A stretch of DNA of 64,000 bases, taken from positions 112,320 through 176,319 of the forward strand of contig NZ_LNIZ01000005.1 of assembly GCF_001469025.1 (NCBI RefSeq), read 5' to 3'. The DNA comes from Trueperella bernardiae (GTDB taxonomy: Bacteria; Actinomycetota; Actinomycetes; Actinomycetales; Actinomycetaceae). The stretch's first letter is position 1; every line of letters begins with the position of its first letter. Positions 1 to 9,170 of this stretch are shown here, in pieces. The translations under genes and the position numbers were made by a program. The notes under the pieces are model-generated. The model ran no database searches, was not told where the DNA came from, and saw nothing but the letters and a program-made list of their open reading frames with translations.

Positions 1-226
1 GGGAGCGCCGGATCGCGAAGAACACCAGCACGATGCTGAAGACTACGCATGCGCCAAACGGGATCCACGCGCCTGCGCCACCTCCGTGCGTGCCGGCTTG
101 CCAGCCGACGAAGGCGAGAAGCGCGTTGCTTGCGGCGGCGAAGGTTACGAGCGCGCGCCCCGGCAGGCGGGTCAGGCGCTCGATGAGGGGCAGAAAGACG
201 TTGAGGGATCCAGGACCTAGGCTCAT
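1..226 (-). CDS. Membrane protein, C-terminus cut by window edge
   Basis: The reading frame starts at an ATG at 226 and runs off the left edge, giving 75 visible residues. The visible part has a short polar N-terminus (starting MSLGPGSLNV) and two hydrophobic stretches, about residues 24-43 and 52-70, that look like membrane helices. It starts 14 nt after the stop of the HAD hydrolase gene on the same strand, so the two are probably cotranscribed. I do not recognise the family. The initiation site and frame are clear, but the function cannot be inferred from this fragment. Confidence 0.55.
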   Translation of the reverse strand, partial: MSLGPGSLNVFLPLIERLTRLPGRALVTFAAASNALLAFVGWQAGTHGGGAGAWIPFGACVVFSIVLVFFAIRRS

Positions 227-239
227 GGTAGGTATTGTC

Positions 240-860
240 TCACTGCCGCGGCCCGATCATCCCAATAAGTTCGCTGAGGGAGGCAAGGGTGCCCGGTTGC
301 TTGCCCCGGTGGTCGAGCAGGTAGCCGTCCACCCCGGCGGCGGTGGCGGCCTCCACGTCGATCGGGCGGTCGCCCACGGCGAGCACGCGGGCCGGGTGGA
401 GACGGTGGCGTTCGATCAGCACCAGGTACATGTCAGGGGAGGGCTTGCGCTCGTAGCCGTCGGGAGCACACACCATGTCGTCCACCTCGATGCCGTGGGC
501 GGCCAGCAGGTCCTCGGCCGAGCAGCGGTCACGGTGGGTGGCGATGAGGTTGAGCCCACCGGCGTCGCGAACAGCCTCGAGCACGCGGCGCGCGCCACTC
601 ATGAGCGGGGCCGGGCGGGTCTTCCACGATTCCTTGAGTTCGGAGTAGCCGGCATGCAGGGCCTCGAGGTCGGCGTCGTAGAGCTGGTGGAGCTTGTTCA
701 TTGCGTGGTCGATGGAGATCGAGCGCAGGCGGGCCACCTCGGACAGCTGGGCGTTGCTGGGCGCGTCCGTGCGATATCCAATCCGCGCGAGCAGGTGGTC
801 GACGGCCGGGTAGGTGTCGATGAGCGTGCCGCCCATGTCCCACAAAATGGAGGTGTACAC
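240..860 (-). CDS. HAD-superfamily hydrolase (phosphatase-like)
   Basis: A 206-residue protein with the four HAD motifs: motif I WDMGGTLID (nucleophile Asp8), motif II Thr in LIATH, motif III Lys in RKPSPD, and motif IV VGDRPID. The cap sits after motif I as in phosphoglycolate phosphatase-like enzymes, so it is probably a small-molecule phosphatase; the substrate is unknown. Motif I reads DMGGT, so the usual second Asp (general acid/base in DxDGT) is Gly. That variant occurs in some annotated HAD proteins but may weaken phosphatase activity. The start is GTG at 860. TGAGG sits just upstream, and a CAGACT hexamer lies 6 nt before the GTG, so a leaderless transcript is also possible. Confidence 0.8.
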   Translation of the reverse strand: MYTSILWDMGGTLIDTYPAVDHLLARIGYRTDAPSNAQLSEVARLRSISIDHAMNKLHQLYDADLEALHAGYSELKESWKTRPAPLMSGARRVLEAVRDAGGLNLIATHRDRCSAEDLLAAHGIEVDDMVCAPDGYERKPSPDMYLVLIERHRLHPARVLAVGDRPIDVEAATAAGVDGYLLDHRGKQPGTLASLSELIGMIGPRQ

Positions 861-962
861 GCCTCAAGTCTGGCACAGGCCGCCTAATTTCACACGGCAC
901 ATTCCCGGTTCCGTGCGGGCGCGCTGGTATCGTTGTCAAAGACTGTTATTCGAAGGAGACTC

Positions 963-2822
963 GTGCCCGTTTCTACCTCTGCCGAGCTGGCCAAGATCCA
1001 GCCCGCGTCCACTCCGGCCGCGCAGATTCGGAATTTCTGCATCATCGCCCACATCGATCACGGCAAGTCCACGCTTGCCGATCGGATGCTGCAATTGACG
1101 GACATCGTCACGGAGCGTGAGATGCGCGCCCAGTACCTTGACCGCATGGATATCGAGCGCGAGCGCGGGATCACGATTAAGTCCCAGGCGGTGCGCATGC
1201 CGTGGTCGGTGGACGGGCAGGCCTACGCGCTCAACATGATCGACACCCCCGGCCACGTGGACTTCGCTTACGAGGTCTCCCGTTCGCTCGCCGCGTGCGA
1301 GGGCGCGATCCTCCTGGTCGATTCGGCGCAGGGCATCGAGGCGCAGACGCTGGCGAACCTGTACATGGCGATCGAGAATGACCTGACGATCATCCCCGTC
1401 CTCAACAAGATCGACCTGCCGGCCGCGAACCCGGACAAGTACGCCGCCGAGCTCGCCTCCCTCATCGGGTGCGATCCCGACGACGTGGTGCGGGTGTCGG
1501 GCAAGACGGGCCAGGGCGTGGACGAGTTGCTTGACCGGATCGTGGCCGAGATCCCGGCCCCCACGGGCGACGCCGACGCCGAGGCCCGCGCCATGATCTT
1601 TGACTCGGTCTACGATTCCTACCGCGGCGTGGTGACGTACGTGCGTGTGGTGGATGGCAACCTCACCCCGCGCCAGCGTGTACAGATGATGTCCACCCAC
1701 ACCAACCATGAGCTACTCGAGATCGGCGTCATCTCGCCCGAACCGAAGCCGGCCGCCGGACTGGGCGTGGGGGAGGTGGGCTACCTCATCACGGGTGTGA
1801 AGGAGGTGCGCCAGTCGCGCGTGGGCGACACGGTCACGGACGCCCGCAAGCCGGCCGCCGCGCCTCTCTCGGGCTACCGCGACCCCAAGCCCATGGTCTA
1901 TTCGGGCATCTACCCGATCGACGGCTCGGATTACCCGGCCCTGCGTGATGCGCTGGACAAGCTCAAGCTCAACGACGCCGCCCTTGTCTACGAGCCCGAA
2001 AACTCTGTGGCACTCGGCTTCGGCTTTAGGTGCGGGTTCCTCGGCCTGCTCCACCTTGAGATCGTCACAGAGCGCCTCGAGCGCGAGTTTGACTTGGACC
2101 TCATCGCCACCGCCCCCTCGGTTATCTACCGGGTGGTTGCCGAAGGCGGGGCCGAGCATGTGGTGCAAAACCCGTCCGAGTTCCCGGACGGGAAGATTCA
2201 GGCGATTTACGAGCCGCTGGTCAACGCCACGATCCTCACCCCTTCCGACTTCGTGGGCACCACGATGGAGCTGTGCCAGCAGCGCCGCGGGAACCTGGAG
2301 GGGATGGACTACCTGTCCGAGGACCGGGTGGAGTTGCGCTACAAGTTGCCGCTGGCCGAGATCGTCACCGACTTCTTCGACCAGCTCAAGTCCCGCACGA
2401 AGGGCTACGCCTCCCTCGATTACAAGGAGGAGGGCGAGCAGCAGGCGGACCTGGTCAAGGTCGACATCCTGCTCAACGGCGAGAAGGTGGATGCCTTCTC
2501 CGCGATCGTCCACCGCGACAACGCCTACCACTACGGTGTGGAGATGACCGGCAAGCTCAAGGGCCTCATTCCGCGCCAGCAGTTCGAGATCCCCGTCCAG
2601 GCCGCGATCGGTTCGCGCATTATTGCCCGCGAAACGATCCGGGCCCTGCGCAAGGATATGCTGGCCAAGTGTTACGGTGGCGATATCTCCCGTAAGCGCA
2701 AGCTGCTGGAGAAGCAGAAGGAAGGTAAGAAGCGCATGAAGTCGATTGGGCGCGTGGACGTGCCGCAGGAGGCCTTCGTCGCAGCCCTGTCCTCCGAGAT
2801 GCCCGAGTCAAAGAAGAAGTAA
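963..2822 (+). CDS. lepA: Elongation factor 4 (LepA), back-translocating ribosomal GTPase
   Basis: A 619-residue translational GTPase that acts on the ribosome. The G1 motif AHIDHGKST is at residues 29-37, followed by G3 DTPGH and G4 NKID. The EF-G-like domains III and V and the LepA-specific C-terminal domain follow, ending in a basic Lys-rich tail ([18 protein letters not shown]). Length is normal for the family with a short actinobacterial N-terminal extension. I chose GTG at 963 because AGGAG (954-958) lies just upstream; an in-frame TTG at 933 lacks a ribosome binding site. The stop overlaps the start of trmB by one base, so it heads a trmB-hemW operon. Confidence 0.97.
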   Translation: MPVSTSAELAKIQPASTPAAQIRNFCIIAHIDHGKSTLADRMLQLTDIVTEREMRAQYLDRMDIERERGITIKSQAVRMPWSVDGQAYALNMIDTPGHVDFAYEVSRSLAACEGAILLVDSAQGIEAQTLANLYMAIENDLTIIPVLNKIDLPAANPDKYAAELASLIGCDPDDVVRVSGKTGQGVDELLDRIVAEIPAPTGDADAEARAMIFDSVYDSYRGVVTYVRVVDGNLTPRQRVQMMSTHTNHELLEIGVISPEPKPAAGLGVGEVGYLITGVKEVRQSRVGDTVTDARKPAAAPLSGYRDPKPMVYSGIYPIDGSDYPALRDALDKLKLNDAALVYEPENSVALGFGFRCGFLGLLHLEIVTERLEREFDLDLIATAPSVIYRVVAEGGAEHVVQNPSEFPDGKIQAIYEPLVNATILTPSDFVGTTMELCQQRRGNLEGMDYLSEDRVELRYKLPLAEIVTDFFDQLKSRTKGYASLDYKEEGEQQADLVKVDILLNGEKVDAFSAIVHRDNAYHYGVEMTGKLKGLIPRQQFEIPVQAAIGSRIIARETIRALRKDMLAKCYGGDISRKRKLLEKQKEGKKRMKSIGRVDVPQEAFVAALSSEMPESKKK

Positions 2823-3616
2823 TGTCCGAGCACGGCACCCTGCCCGAGCAGAACCCCAACTACGGCCGGATTATGTCCTTCACCCGGCGCGGTTCGCGCC
2901 TGGGGGACAAGTACGAAAAGGTAATGGAGGAATACGGCCCGGCATACGTCATCGACTACCCGCAGGGGCCGGCCCAGACCACCCTGGCTAAGGATGCGTT
3001 CGTGGACCTGCGCGCGGCATTTGGGCGTTCGGCCCCGCTCGTGGTCGAGATCGGCCCGGGCAGCGGGGAGCAGACGATGTCCGCGGCCCTCGCCCGCCCC
3101 GAGTGGAACTTCTTGGCGATCGAGGCGTGGTCGCCCGGCGTGGCGCGCTGCGTGAATGCGGCCGTGCGCGAGGGCGTGCAGAACGTGCGGATCATGGAGG
3201 TTGACGCCGCCCAGGCCCTGCCCATCCTTTTCCGGTGTGGCGAGGTGGAAAACCCGCGGGCGCGGGAGGTGTGGACGTTCTTCCCGGACCCGTGGCGCAA
3301 GAAGCGTCACCACAAGCGCCGCCTGGTGAGCGACAACTTCGCGAAGACCGTGGCGCTCGTGCTCGAGCAGGGCGGCGTGTGGCGTATGGCCACCGACTGG
3401 GCCGACTACGCCTGGCATATGCGCGATGTGGTGGCCAACAGCCCGCACTTTTCCAATCCTTACTCGGAGAAGAACCCCGATGCGGCCGACCAGGGCCAGT
3501 ACCGGGGCGGCTTCGCCAAGCGCTGGCCGGGCCGCGTAATGACCCGTTTCGAGTCGCGCGGGATTGAGGCCGGGCGCAAGATTTTCGACGTCGAGGCGAT
3601 CCGCGAGCGTGACTGA
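2822..3616 (+). CDS. trmB: tRNA (guanine-N7-)-methyltransferase TrmB
   Basis: A 264-residue class I SAM-dependent methyltransferase that makes m7G46 in tRNA. The SAM motif is VVEIGPGSGEQ. The family signature for tRNA binding and catalysis, TFFPDPWRKKRHHKRR, is intact, and ATDWADYA follows. The ATG overlaps the lepA stop (TAATG), indicating translational coupling. Its own end overlaps the hemW start by 8 nt. The N-terminal extension before the SAM motif (about 70 residues) is normal for actinobacterial TrmB. Confidence 0.95.
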   Translation: MSEHGTLPEQNPNYGRIMSFTRRGSRLGDKYEKVMEEYGPAYVIDYPQGPAQTTLAKDAFVDLRAAFGRSAPLVVEIGPGSGEQTMSAALARPEWNFLAIEAWSPGVARCVNAAVREGVQNVRIMEVDAAQALPILFRCGEVENPRAREVWTFFPDPWRKKRHHKRRLVSDNFAKTVALVLEQGGVWRMATDWADYAWHMRDVVANSPHFSNPYSEKNPDAADQGQYRGGFAKRWPGRVMTRFESRGIEAGRKIFDVEAIRERD

Positions 3617-4775
3617 ACTCGGCATCGACACCGCGCGGGTGGAGGGTCTGTCCGCCTACGTCCACGTGCCGTTTTGCTCGGTGCGCTGCGGGTATTGCGA
3701 CTTCAACACCTACACGAACCTCGATTTCGGCAAGGGCGCGAGCGCCTCGCGTTTCGCGGACACCCTCATCTCTGAGATCGCCCTTGCTCACGACGCCGTC
3801 GCCCCGGCAGGGCCCCTGCGCACGGTTTTCTTTGGGGGCGGCACTCCCACGATGCTGCCGGCGTCCGACCTGGCGGCGGTGTTGGCCGCGCTGACGGAGG
3901 CCTTCGGCTCCCCTGAGGGCGAGGTGACCACCGAGGCGAACCCGGAGACGGTGACCTTGGAGGCACTCGAGACCCTCGCAGATGCGGGCTTTACCCGCTT
4001 CTCTTTCGGCATGCAGTCGGCGGTCGAGCACGTGCTGGCCACCCTCGACCGCCAGCACACGCCCGGCCAAGTGGCCCAGGTGGCCCGCTGGGCGCGGGAG
4101 CTCGGCCTGGAGTTTTCCCTTGACCTGATTTACGGCGCGCCGGGGGAGTCCCTCGATGACTGGCGTGCCTCCCTCGACGCCGCGATCGCGCTCGAGCCCG
4201 GCCACATCTCCGCTTACGGCCTGACGATCGAGGAGGGCACGAAGATGGGGGCCCAGTTGCGGCGCGGGGAGATCCCCGAGCCGGACCCGGACGTGCTGGC
4301 CGCCAAGTACGAGATGGCAGACGAGGCGCTGTCTGCCGCCGGCTACGAGTGGTACGAGGTGTCGAACTGGGCCAAGCCCGGCAAGCGCTCGGAACACAAC
4401 CGGGCCTACTGGACGAACGCGAACTGGTGGGGATTCGGCCCCGGCGCCCACTCCCACCTGGACGGGCGTCGCTTTTGGAACATCAAGCCCCCGATCGCGT
4501 ACGCTGGCAAACTTGAGGCCGGGGAGCTGCCGATCGCGGGCGGCGAGGTCCTCACCCCCGCCGAGCGGCGCGAGGAGGATATCATGCTGGGCATCCGTCT
4601 GAGCGAGGGCATCGACGTGGGTGCTACCCCGCCTGGCGTCGTCGCCTCGCTTATCGCCGACGAACTGATCGACCCAGCCGCCGCGTTCGCCGGCCGCTTG
4701 CGGCTGACCCGCAAGGGGCGCCTGTTGGCTGACGTCGTGACCCGAACCCTGTGGGACGCCGAGGAGGCATCATGA
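3609..4775 (+). CDS. hemW: Radical SAM heme chaperone HemW (HemN-like)
   Basis: A 388-residue radical SAM protein with the HemW signature: Cys23-SVR-Cys27-GY-Cys30 ligates the [4Fe-4S] cluster, after the family motif YVHVPFC. FGGGTPTML, FGMQS and the C-terminal HemN domain follow. HemW proteins bind heme and deliver it to targets; the family was formerly annotated as coproporphyrinogen III oxidase, but HemW lacks the extra N-terminal Cys of true HemN. I chose GTG at 3609, overlapping the trmB stop; the frame is open 45 nt further upstream inside trmB. Its stop overlaps the next ATG (ATGA). Confidence 0.93.
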   Translation: MTELGIDTARVEGLSAYVHVPFCSVRCGYCDFNTYTNLDFGKGASASRFADTLISEIALAHDAVAPAGPLRTVFFGGGTPTMLPASDLAAVLAALTEAFGSPEGEVTTEANPETVTLEALETLADAGFTRFSFGMQSAVEHVLATLDRQHTPGQVAQVARWARELGLEFSLDLIYGAPGESLDDWRASLDAAIALEPGHISAYGLTIEEGTKMGAQLRRGEIPEPDPDVLAAKYEMADEALSAAGYEWYEVSNWAKPGKRSEHNRAYWTNANWWGFGPGAHSHLDGRRFWNIKPPIAYAGKLEAGELPIAGGEVLTPAERREEDIMLGIRLSEGIDVGATPPGVVASLIADELIDPAAAFAGRLRLTRKGRLLADVVTRTLWDAEEAS

Positions 4776-5383
4776 ACCGCGACTATGTCGTCTACACCAT
4801 CCTTGCCCTCGTGATCGGCATCCCGCTGATCTACACGGGGATCACCCTGTTCTCCAAGAAGTCGGGTGGCACGTGGGACGAGGCCTCGCGTCTCAAGGGC
4901 GCCATGCGCGCCCAGGGGTGGCGGGTGAAGGACACCGTGGACAACCTCGCCCTCTTCTTGCTCGATACCACGGTGCTGCCGAGCCATTGGCCGCTCGCGG
5001 TGGGGGCGCCGGGCGTGGAGGCCGTCAGCTCCGGCCGGCGCGGGACCACCTGGCGGGCGGGCAGCTTCGTGGCGCCGTCGGTTGGCGGCTACCTGCTGTT
5101 CACGCTTGAGGTCCCACTGCGTAGCGACGGCACCGAGCCCGAGATCCCCGAGACCCTCGCGCGCCTGGACGGCGGGTTGTCCTGGGAGGGCGAGTCGGGT
5201 TGGGTGAACGACGATGTCGCCGCCTTCCTCACCTCCTGGCCCGGCCTGCGAGCGGCGCACTTGACGGCCAACAAAGTGACCTTCATGGTCAACGAGGGCG
5301 GGGAGAAGGTCGAGCGGCTGAAGGAGATCGCCTCCTATGCGGAGGGGATCATCCCTACCCTGCCCGGTGAGGTGTGGGGCTAG
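4772..5383 (+). CDS. Membrane-anchored protein of unknown function downstream of hemW
   Basis: A 203-residue protein starting at ATG 4772, with a strong GAGGAGG ribosome binding site at 4761-4767. The N-terminus holds one hydrophobic helix (VVYTILALVIGIPLIYTGI, about residues 5-23) and then a roughly 180-residue soluble domain without motifs I recognise. A single-pass anchor with a cytoplasmic or extracytoplasmic domain is likely. It is translationally coupled to hemW (ATGA overlap). It runs tail-to-tail into the DUF3097 gene with a 29-bp overlap of coding sequence. No function is proposed. Confidence 0.75.
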   Translation: MNRDYVVYTILALVIGIPLIYTGITLFSKKSGGTWDEASRLKGAMRAQGWRVKDTVDNLALFLLDTTVLPSHWPLAVGAPGVEAVSSGRRGTTWRAGSFVAPSVGGYLLFTLEVPLRSDGTEPEIPETLARLDGGLSWEGESGWVNDDVAAFLTSWPGLRAAHLTANKVTFMVNEGGEKVERLKEIASYAEGIIPTLPGEVWG

Positions 5384-6215
5384 CGGCCGTGACGAAGTCG
5401 ATGAGCTCCTCCATTCGGCCAAGGAACGCCGGCTCGAGGTCCCGGTAGTCGCGCACGGCCCTCAGAATCCTGGCCCAGCCCAGGCCGATATCCTCGGCCG
5501 TGGCGTGCGGCCAGCCCATGCGGGCGAGCGTGCCCTTCTTGATGTCCTCCCCGCGCGGCACGTGCGGCCATTCTTTCAGACCAACGACGCCGGGCTTGAT
5601 CGCCTGCCAGATGTCGACGTAGGGATGGCCGAGCACGAGCACGCCCTCCATGGTCGCCACCTCGGCGGCGATACGGGCCTCCTTGGAGCCGGCCACGAGG
5701 TGGTCGAGCATGATGCCGGCGCGCCGGGAATCGGACGGGCCGAAGACGGCGAGGACATCGGCCAGGTGGTCGGCGCCGAAGAGCTCTTCGATCATGATGC
5801 CCTCATAGGCCAAGTCGGAGCCCCAGATCTTGGAGGTGAGCTCGGCGTCGTGCTTGCCCTCCACCCAGATGCGGGAGGCCTTGGCCACGCGCGCCTCGTG
5901 CTCCACGTGGAAGGAGCCCGAGGCAGTGATCTTCGGGCCTCGGCTGGCTACCAGTTTCTTCGGCAGGGGCGGGATGAGGTTCACCGCCTCGCCCTCGAGC
6001 CAGAACCCGCGCCCGATCGGGAAGCCGCGCCGGCGCATCTGGGCATCCTCCAGTTCCATCTGCCACTGGCCGGCCACCTTGCCCACCTTCATCACTTCGC
6101 CCACGTACCCGGAGGTGACGTCCTCGAGGACCATGCCCACCTCCACAGTGACGTCGCGGATGGTGGAGGCGGGGGCGTTGAGGGCGTCAGGGCCGTAGCG
6201 GTCGATATAGCTCAT
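5355..6215 (-). CDS. DUF3097-family protein
   Basis: A 286-residue protein matching the actinobacterial DUF3097 family, which commonly sits between hemW and hrcA as here. Recognisable stretches are MSYIDRYGPDAL at the N-terminus, VEVGMVLED, and a central VEGKHDAEL segment like the acidic TOPRIM strand found in nuclease and primase-type proteins. It could therefore be a nucleic-acid enzyme, but its role is unknown. The ATG at 6215 is the best start: it lies 6 nt after a -10-like TACCCT and has no ribosome binding site. The end overlaps the convergent upstream gene by 29 bp. Confidence 0.85.
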   Translation of the reverse strand: MSYIDRYGPDALNAPASTIRDVTVEVGMVLEDVTSGYVGEVMKVGKVAGQWQMELEDAQMRRRGFPIGRGFWLEGEAVNLIPPLPKKLVASRGPKITASGSFHVEHEARVAKASRIWVEGKHDAELTSKIWGSDLAYEGIMIEELFGADHLADVLAVFGPSDSRRAGIMLDHLVAGSKEARIAAEVATMEGVLVLGHPYVDIWQAIKPGVVGLKEWPHVPRGEDIKKGTLARMGWPHATAEDIGLGWARILRAVRDYRDLEPAFLGRMEELIDFVTAASPTPHRAG

Positions 6216-6221
6216 GGGGCT

Positions 6222-6227
6222 AGGGTA
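6222..6227 (-). promoter_or_regulatory. -10 hexamer of a leaderless promoter for the DUF3097 gene
   Basis: On the minus strand TACCCT lies 6 nt before the ATG at 6215. That places the transcription start at or next to the A of the start codon. No Shine-Dalgarno sequence is present. A matching -35 is not obvious. Confidence 0.45.
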
Positions 6228-6266
6228 GCGCGTGGGAGGCAACTGGGATATTTGGAGGCCAGGGCG

Positions 6267-6298
6267 TAGAATTGGCACTCGAGTTATGCGAGTGCTAT
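6267..6298 (+). promoter_or_regulatory. CIRCE operator and -10 box upstream of hrcA
   Basis: The inverted repeat TTGGCACTC-N9-GAGTGCTAT occupies 6272-6298 and differs from the CIRCE consensus (TTAGCACTC-N9-GAGTGCTAA) at two positions. A TAGAAT -10 candidate (6267-6272) abuts it, so bound HrcA would block RNA polymerase. CIRCE is the known target of the HrcA heat-shock repressor, so the hrcA-dnaJ operon should be autoregulated and heat-inducible. Confidence 0.9.
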
Positions 6299-6311
6299 GT
6301 GGGGAGGCGTG

Positions 6312-7328
6312 ATGGCAACGGATCGGCAGGCCAAGGTGCTCAACGCCATCGTGCAAGATTACGTGCGTACGGGCGAGCCAGTGGGCTCGCGCGCCGTGGT
6401 CGAGCGCCACCACCTCGGCGTCTCGCCGGCAACCGTCCGTAGCGACATGGTGTCGCTTGAGGAGGCTGGCCTCATCCACCAACCCCACACCTCCGCAGGG
6501 CGCGTGCCCACTGACGCCGGCTACCGCCAGTTCGTGGACCAGATCGCCTCGCTCAAGCCGCTCTCGCGCGCCGAGCGCACCGCGATCAAGCGCATGCTGT
6601 TCGAGGCGGTGGACCTAGACGAGGTCATCACACGCGCCGCGGCCCTCCTGTCCTCCCTCACGAACCAGGTGGCGATGGTGCAATACCCCTCGCTTCGCCG
6701 CACGGCCCTGCGCCACATCGAGCTGGTGCCGCTCACCGACACCCGCGCGCTGGTCGTCATCATCACCAACGCTGGCCGCGTGGAGCAGCGCATGGTCTCC
6801 TTCCCCTCGGCGCTCACGGAGGAGGACCTGGTGGCGCTGCGGCGGGTGCTCAACACCGAACTCGAGGAGCTCCAGCTGGCCGGCCTGCCCGACGCGCTCG
6901 GCCGGGTGGAAGACGGCCTGCCAGAGGAACTCAAGCCGGCCGCCCGCCTCGTCGTGCAGGTGGTGGAAGAAACGTTACGCAACGAGGCCGAGGAACGGGT
7001 CGTCGTCGCCGGCACCGCCAACCTCACCCGCTACACGATTGACTTCGACAACTCGGTCTTCCCCATCCTCGACGCGATCGAGGAGCAGGTGGTACTGCTG
7101 CGCATCCTCGCCCACCAGGAGGACGGGCTGCACGTGGGGATCGGCCGGGAGAACTCGAGTGATGCCCTGAGCGAAACCTCTGTGGTGTCCACCAACTATG
7201 TGGGCGCGGACCAGCAAACACTGGCCCGGCTTGGCATCATTGGACCGACGCGCATGGACTACACGGCGAATATGTCCTCGGTCTATGCGGTGGCGAAGTA
7301 TCTATCCGACATCTTGGCAGCGAATTAA
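6312..7328 (+). CDS. hrcA: Heat-inducible transcription repressor HrcA
   Basis: A 338-residue repressor. The N-terminal winged helix covers about residues 1-80, with the typical DYVRTGEPVGSRAV and LGVSPATVRSDM segments. The GAF-like sensor/dimer domain follows and ends in the conserved GPTRMDYTANMSSV stretch. It binds CIRCE operators, and one lies immediately upstream. ATG at 6312 was chosen because GGGGAGG (6301-6307) precedes it; GTG at 6309 and ATG at 6297 are in frame, but the latter lies inside the operator. It is 12 nt upstream of dnaJ. Confidence 0.96.
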   Translation: MATDRQAKVLNAIVQDYVRTGEPVGSRAVVERHHLGVSPATVRSDMVSLEEAGLIHQPHTSAGRVPTDAGYRQFVDQIASLKPLSRAERTAIKRMLFEAVDLDEVITRAAALLSSLTNQVAMVQYPSLRRTALRHIELVPLTDTRALVVIITNAGRVEQRMVSFPSALTEEDLVALRRVLNTELEELQLAGLPDALGRVEDGLPEELKPAARLVVQVVEETLRNEAEERVVVAGTANLTRYTIDFDNSVFPILDAIEEQVVLLRILAHQEDGLHVGIGRENSSDALSETSVVSTNYVGADQQTLARLGIIGPTRMDYTANMSSVYAVAKYLSDILAAN

Positions 7329-7340
7329 CAAAGGGAAACT

Positions 7341-8453
7341 GTGGCAGATTATTACGACGTCCTCGGGGTGGGCCGGAACGCGACCCAGGCCGAGATCAAG
7401 AAGGCCTACCGGAAGAAGTCCCGCGAACTGCACCCCGACAACCCCAACGGCGGGTCCACGGAGAAGTATCAGGAGGTCAACAACGCCTACGAGGTGCTCT
7501 CCAACCCGGACAAACGCAAGATGTACGACATGGGCGGGGAGGACGCGCTGCGCGGCGGGGCCACCTACAGCCCGGGCTTCGAGGGCTTCCAGGACATCTT
7601 CAATACCTTCTTCGGCGGGGGCAACACACGCCGCGGCCCGGCCTCGCGCGCCCGGCGCGGCCAGGACACGCTCGTGGCCGTCCACCTCAGCCTCGACGAG
7701 GTGGTGTTCGGCGCGGAGAAGACCATCAACCATGAGGCCGTGGTCGAGTGCCCGCACTGTCACGGGCAGATGGCCGAGCCGGGCACTGAGCCCGTACCGT
7801 GCACGAACTGCGACGGCACCGGCTCCGTCCAGCAGGTCACCCAGTCGCTGTTCGGCCAGGTCATGTCACAGACGGTGTGCGGGCGCTGCCAGGGATATGG
7901 CACGATCATCGTCACCCCGTGCGGGGAGTGCTCGGGCGAGGGCCGCATCCGCGCCAGCCAGCCCGTCACCATCAAGGTTCCCGCGGGCGTAGACGATGGG
8001 ATGCGCATCCGCCTCCAGGGCCGCGGCGACGCCGGCCTGGCGGGCGGCCCGGCGGGTGACTTGTTCGCCCAGGTCCAGATCGAGCCCGACCCGGTCTTCA
8101 CCCGTTCCGGGGATGACCTGCTATGTACGTTGCAGGTGCCGATGACGGCGGCCGCGCTCGGCACCACGCTCGAGATCGACACCTTCGATGGGGAGCAGAC
8201 CATCTCCCTCGACCCGGGCACGCAGGCCGGCCACGTCGAAACCCTGCGCGGCCTGGGCGTGGGCCGCCTCCACCGCGGCGGGCGCGGCGACCTCAAGGTC
8301 CAGGTCCAGGTGGTCACCCCCACCAAGCTCGATGCCCGCCAGCGCGAGCTCCTCGAACAGTTCGCCCACGAGCGCGGGGAGGAGACCGGCGAGCTGGTCG
8401 ACTCCAGCCAGTCGGTGTTCGGGCGCATCTGGGATCGGCTCTCGGGCCGATGA
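7341..8453 (+). CDS. dnaJ: Molecular chaperone DnaJ (HrcA-linked copy, DnaJ2 type)
   Basis: A 370-residue Hsp40 cochaperone for DnaK. The J domain has the HPD motif at residues 31-33. It is followed by a short Gly/Phe-like linker, a zinc-binding region with four Cys repeats ([32 protein letters not shown]), and the C-terminal substrate-binding domains. The first Cys repeat deviates from CxxCxGxG at its last position. Placement after hrcA is typical of the second actinobacterial DnaJ. The start is GTG 7341, preceded by AAGGG (7331-7335). Confidence 0.95.
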   Translation: MADYYDVLGVGRNATQAEIKKAYRKKSRELHPDNPNGGSTEKYQEVNNAYEVLSNPDKRKMYDMGGEDALRGGATYSPGFEGFQDIFNTFFGGGNTRRGPASRARRGQDTLVAVHLSLDEVVFGAEKTINHEAVVECPHCHGQMAEPGTEPVPCTNCDGTGSVQQVTQSLFGQVMSQTVCGRCQGYGTIIVTPCGECSGEGRIRASQPVTIKVPAGVDDGMRIRLQGRGDAGLAGGPAGDLFAQVQIEPDPVFTRSGDDLLCTLQVPMTAAALGTTLEIDTFDGEQTISLDPGTQAGHVETLRGLGVGRLHRGGRGDLKVQVQVVTPTKLDARQRELLEQFAHERGEETGELVDSSQSVFGRIWDRLSGR

Positions 8454-9169
8454 CTTTACCGGTCTACATCGATCCTGACCTCGCCGATACCGAGCAGGTC
8501 ATCCTCACCGGGCCCGAGGCCCACCACGCCGCCGTCGTACGGCGCACGAGCGTGGGCGATCGGATCGACGTCGTGAACGGGGACGGGCTGCGGGTGACGA
8601 TCGAAGTCGACGTCGTCGGCAAGGCTGAGGTCTGCGGCCGCCGGCTCGCCTCCGTTCAAGAGGAGCTGGCGCGCCCGCGCATCACTCTCGTCCAGGCGCT
8701 CGCTAAGCGCGGACACGACGAGCAAGCGCTCGAAACCTGCACCGAGTACGGCGTGGACGCCTTCATCCCGTGGATGGCCGAGCGTTCGATCGTGCGCTGG
8801 AGCGGGGACAGGGCCGAGAAGGGCCGGGCGCGGCTTGCCGATGCCGTCTGGGCGGCCACGAAGCAATCCCGGCGTGCCTTCCTCCCGCAGATTCACCCCC
8901 TCCACACCTCCGGCCAGCTCGCCGCCGCGATCCGCGAATTCGACGGGCTCACGGTTGTCTGCCATGAGGAAGCAACCGCGCCGCTGGCCGACCTGCTGCC
9001 GATCGAGCGCGACGTCATGATCGTCGTCGGGCCCGAAGGCGGCATCACGCCCGCCGAACTCGAGATGTTCGCCGGCGCCGGTGCCACCCCCGTCCTGCTC
9101 GGCAACCACGTCATGCGCTCGGCGACGGCGGGGGCGTGGGCGGCCGCCGTCGTCACGGCATACCGCTAG
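8450..9169 (+). CDS. rsmE: 16S rRNA (uracil1498-N3)-methyltransferase RsmE
   Basis: A 239-residue SPOUT-class methyltransferase. An N-terminal PUA-like part begins at [12 protein letters not shown]-terminal knotted SAM domain carries the signatures [14 protein letters not shown] and [11 protein letters not shown]. It methylates U1498 of 16S rRNA. The start ATG overlaps the dnaJ stop (ATGA); much longer upstream extensions of this frame run inside dnaJ and are not real. Two nt separate it from phoH. Confidence 0.94.
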   Translation: MTLPVYIDPDLADTEQVILTGPEAHHAAVVRRTSVGDRIDVVNGDGLRVTIEVDVVGKAEVCGRRLASVQEELARPRITLVQALAKRGHDEQALETCTEYGVDAFIPWMAERSIVRWSGDRAEKGRARLADAVWAATKQSRRAFLPQIHPLHTSGQLAAAIREFDGLTVVCHEEATAPLADLLPIERDVMIVVGPEGGITPAELEMFAGAGATPVLLGNHVMRSATAGAWAAAVVTAYR

Positions 9170-9170
9170 A

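Noticed and set aside
33..887. Long plus-strand open frame opposite the HAD hydrolase
   Set aside because: It is antisense to a gene with four intact catalytic motifs and encodes low-complexity Gly/Val/His-rich sequence, typical of GC-rich shadow frames.
3192..4457. Minus-strand open frame of 421 codons across hemW
   Set aside because: Antisense to trmB and hemW, both with clear motifs; the translation is Arg/Gly/His-rich without family signatures.
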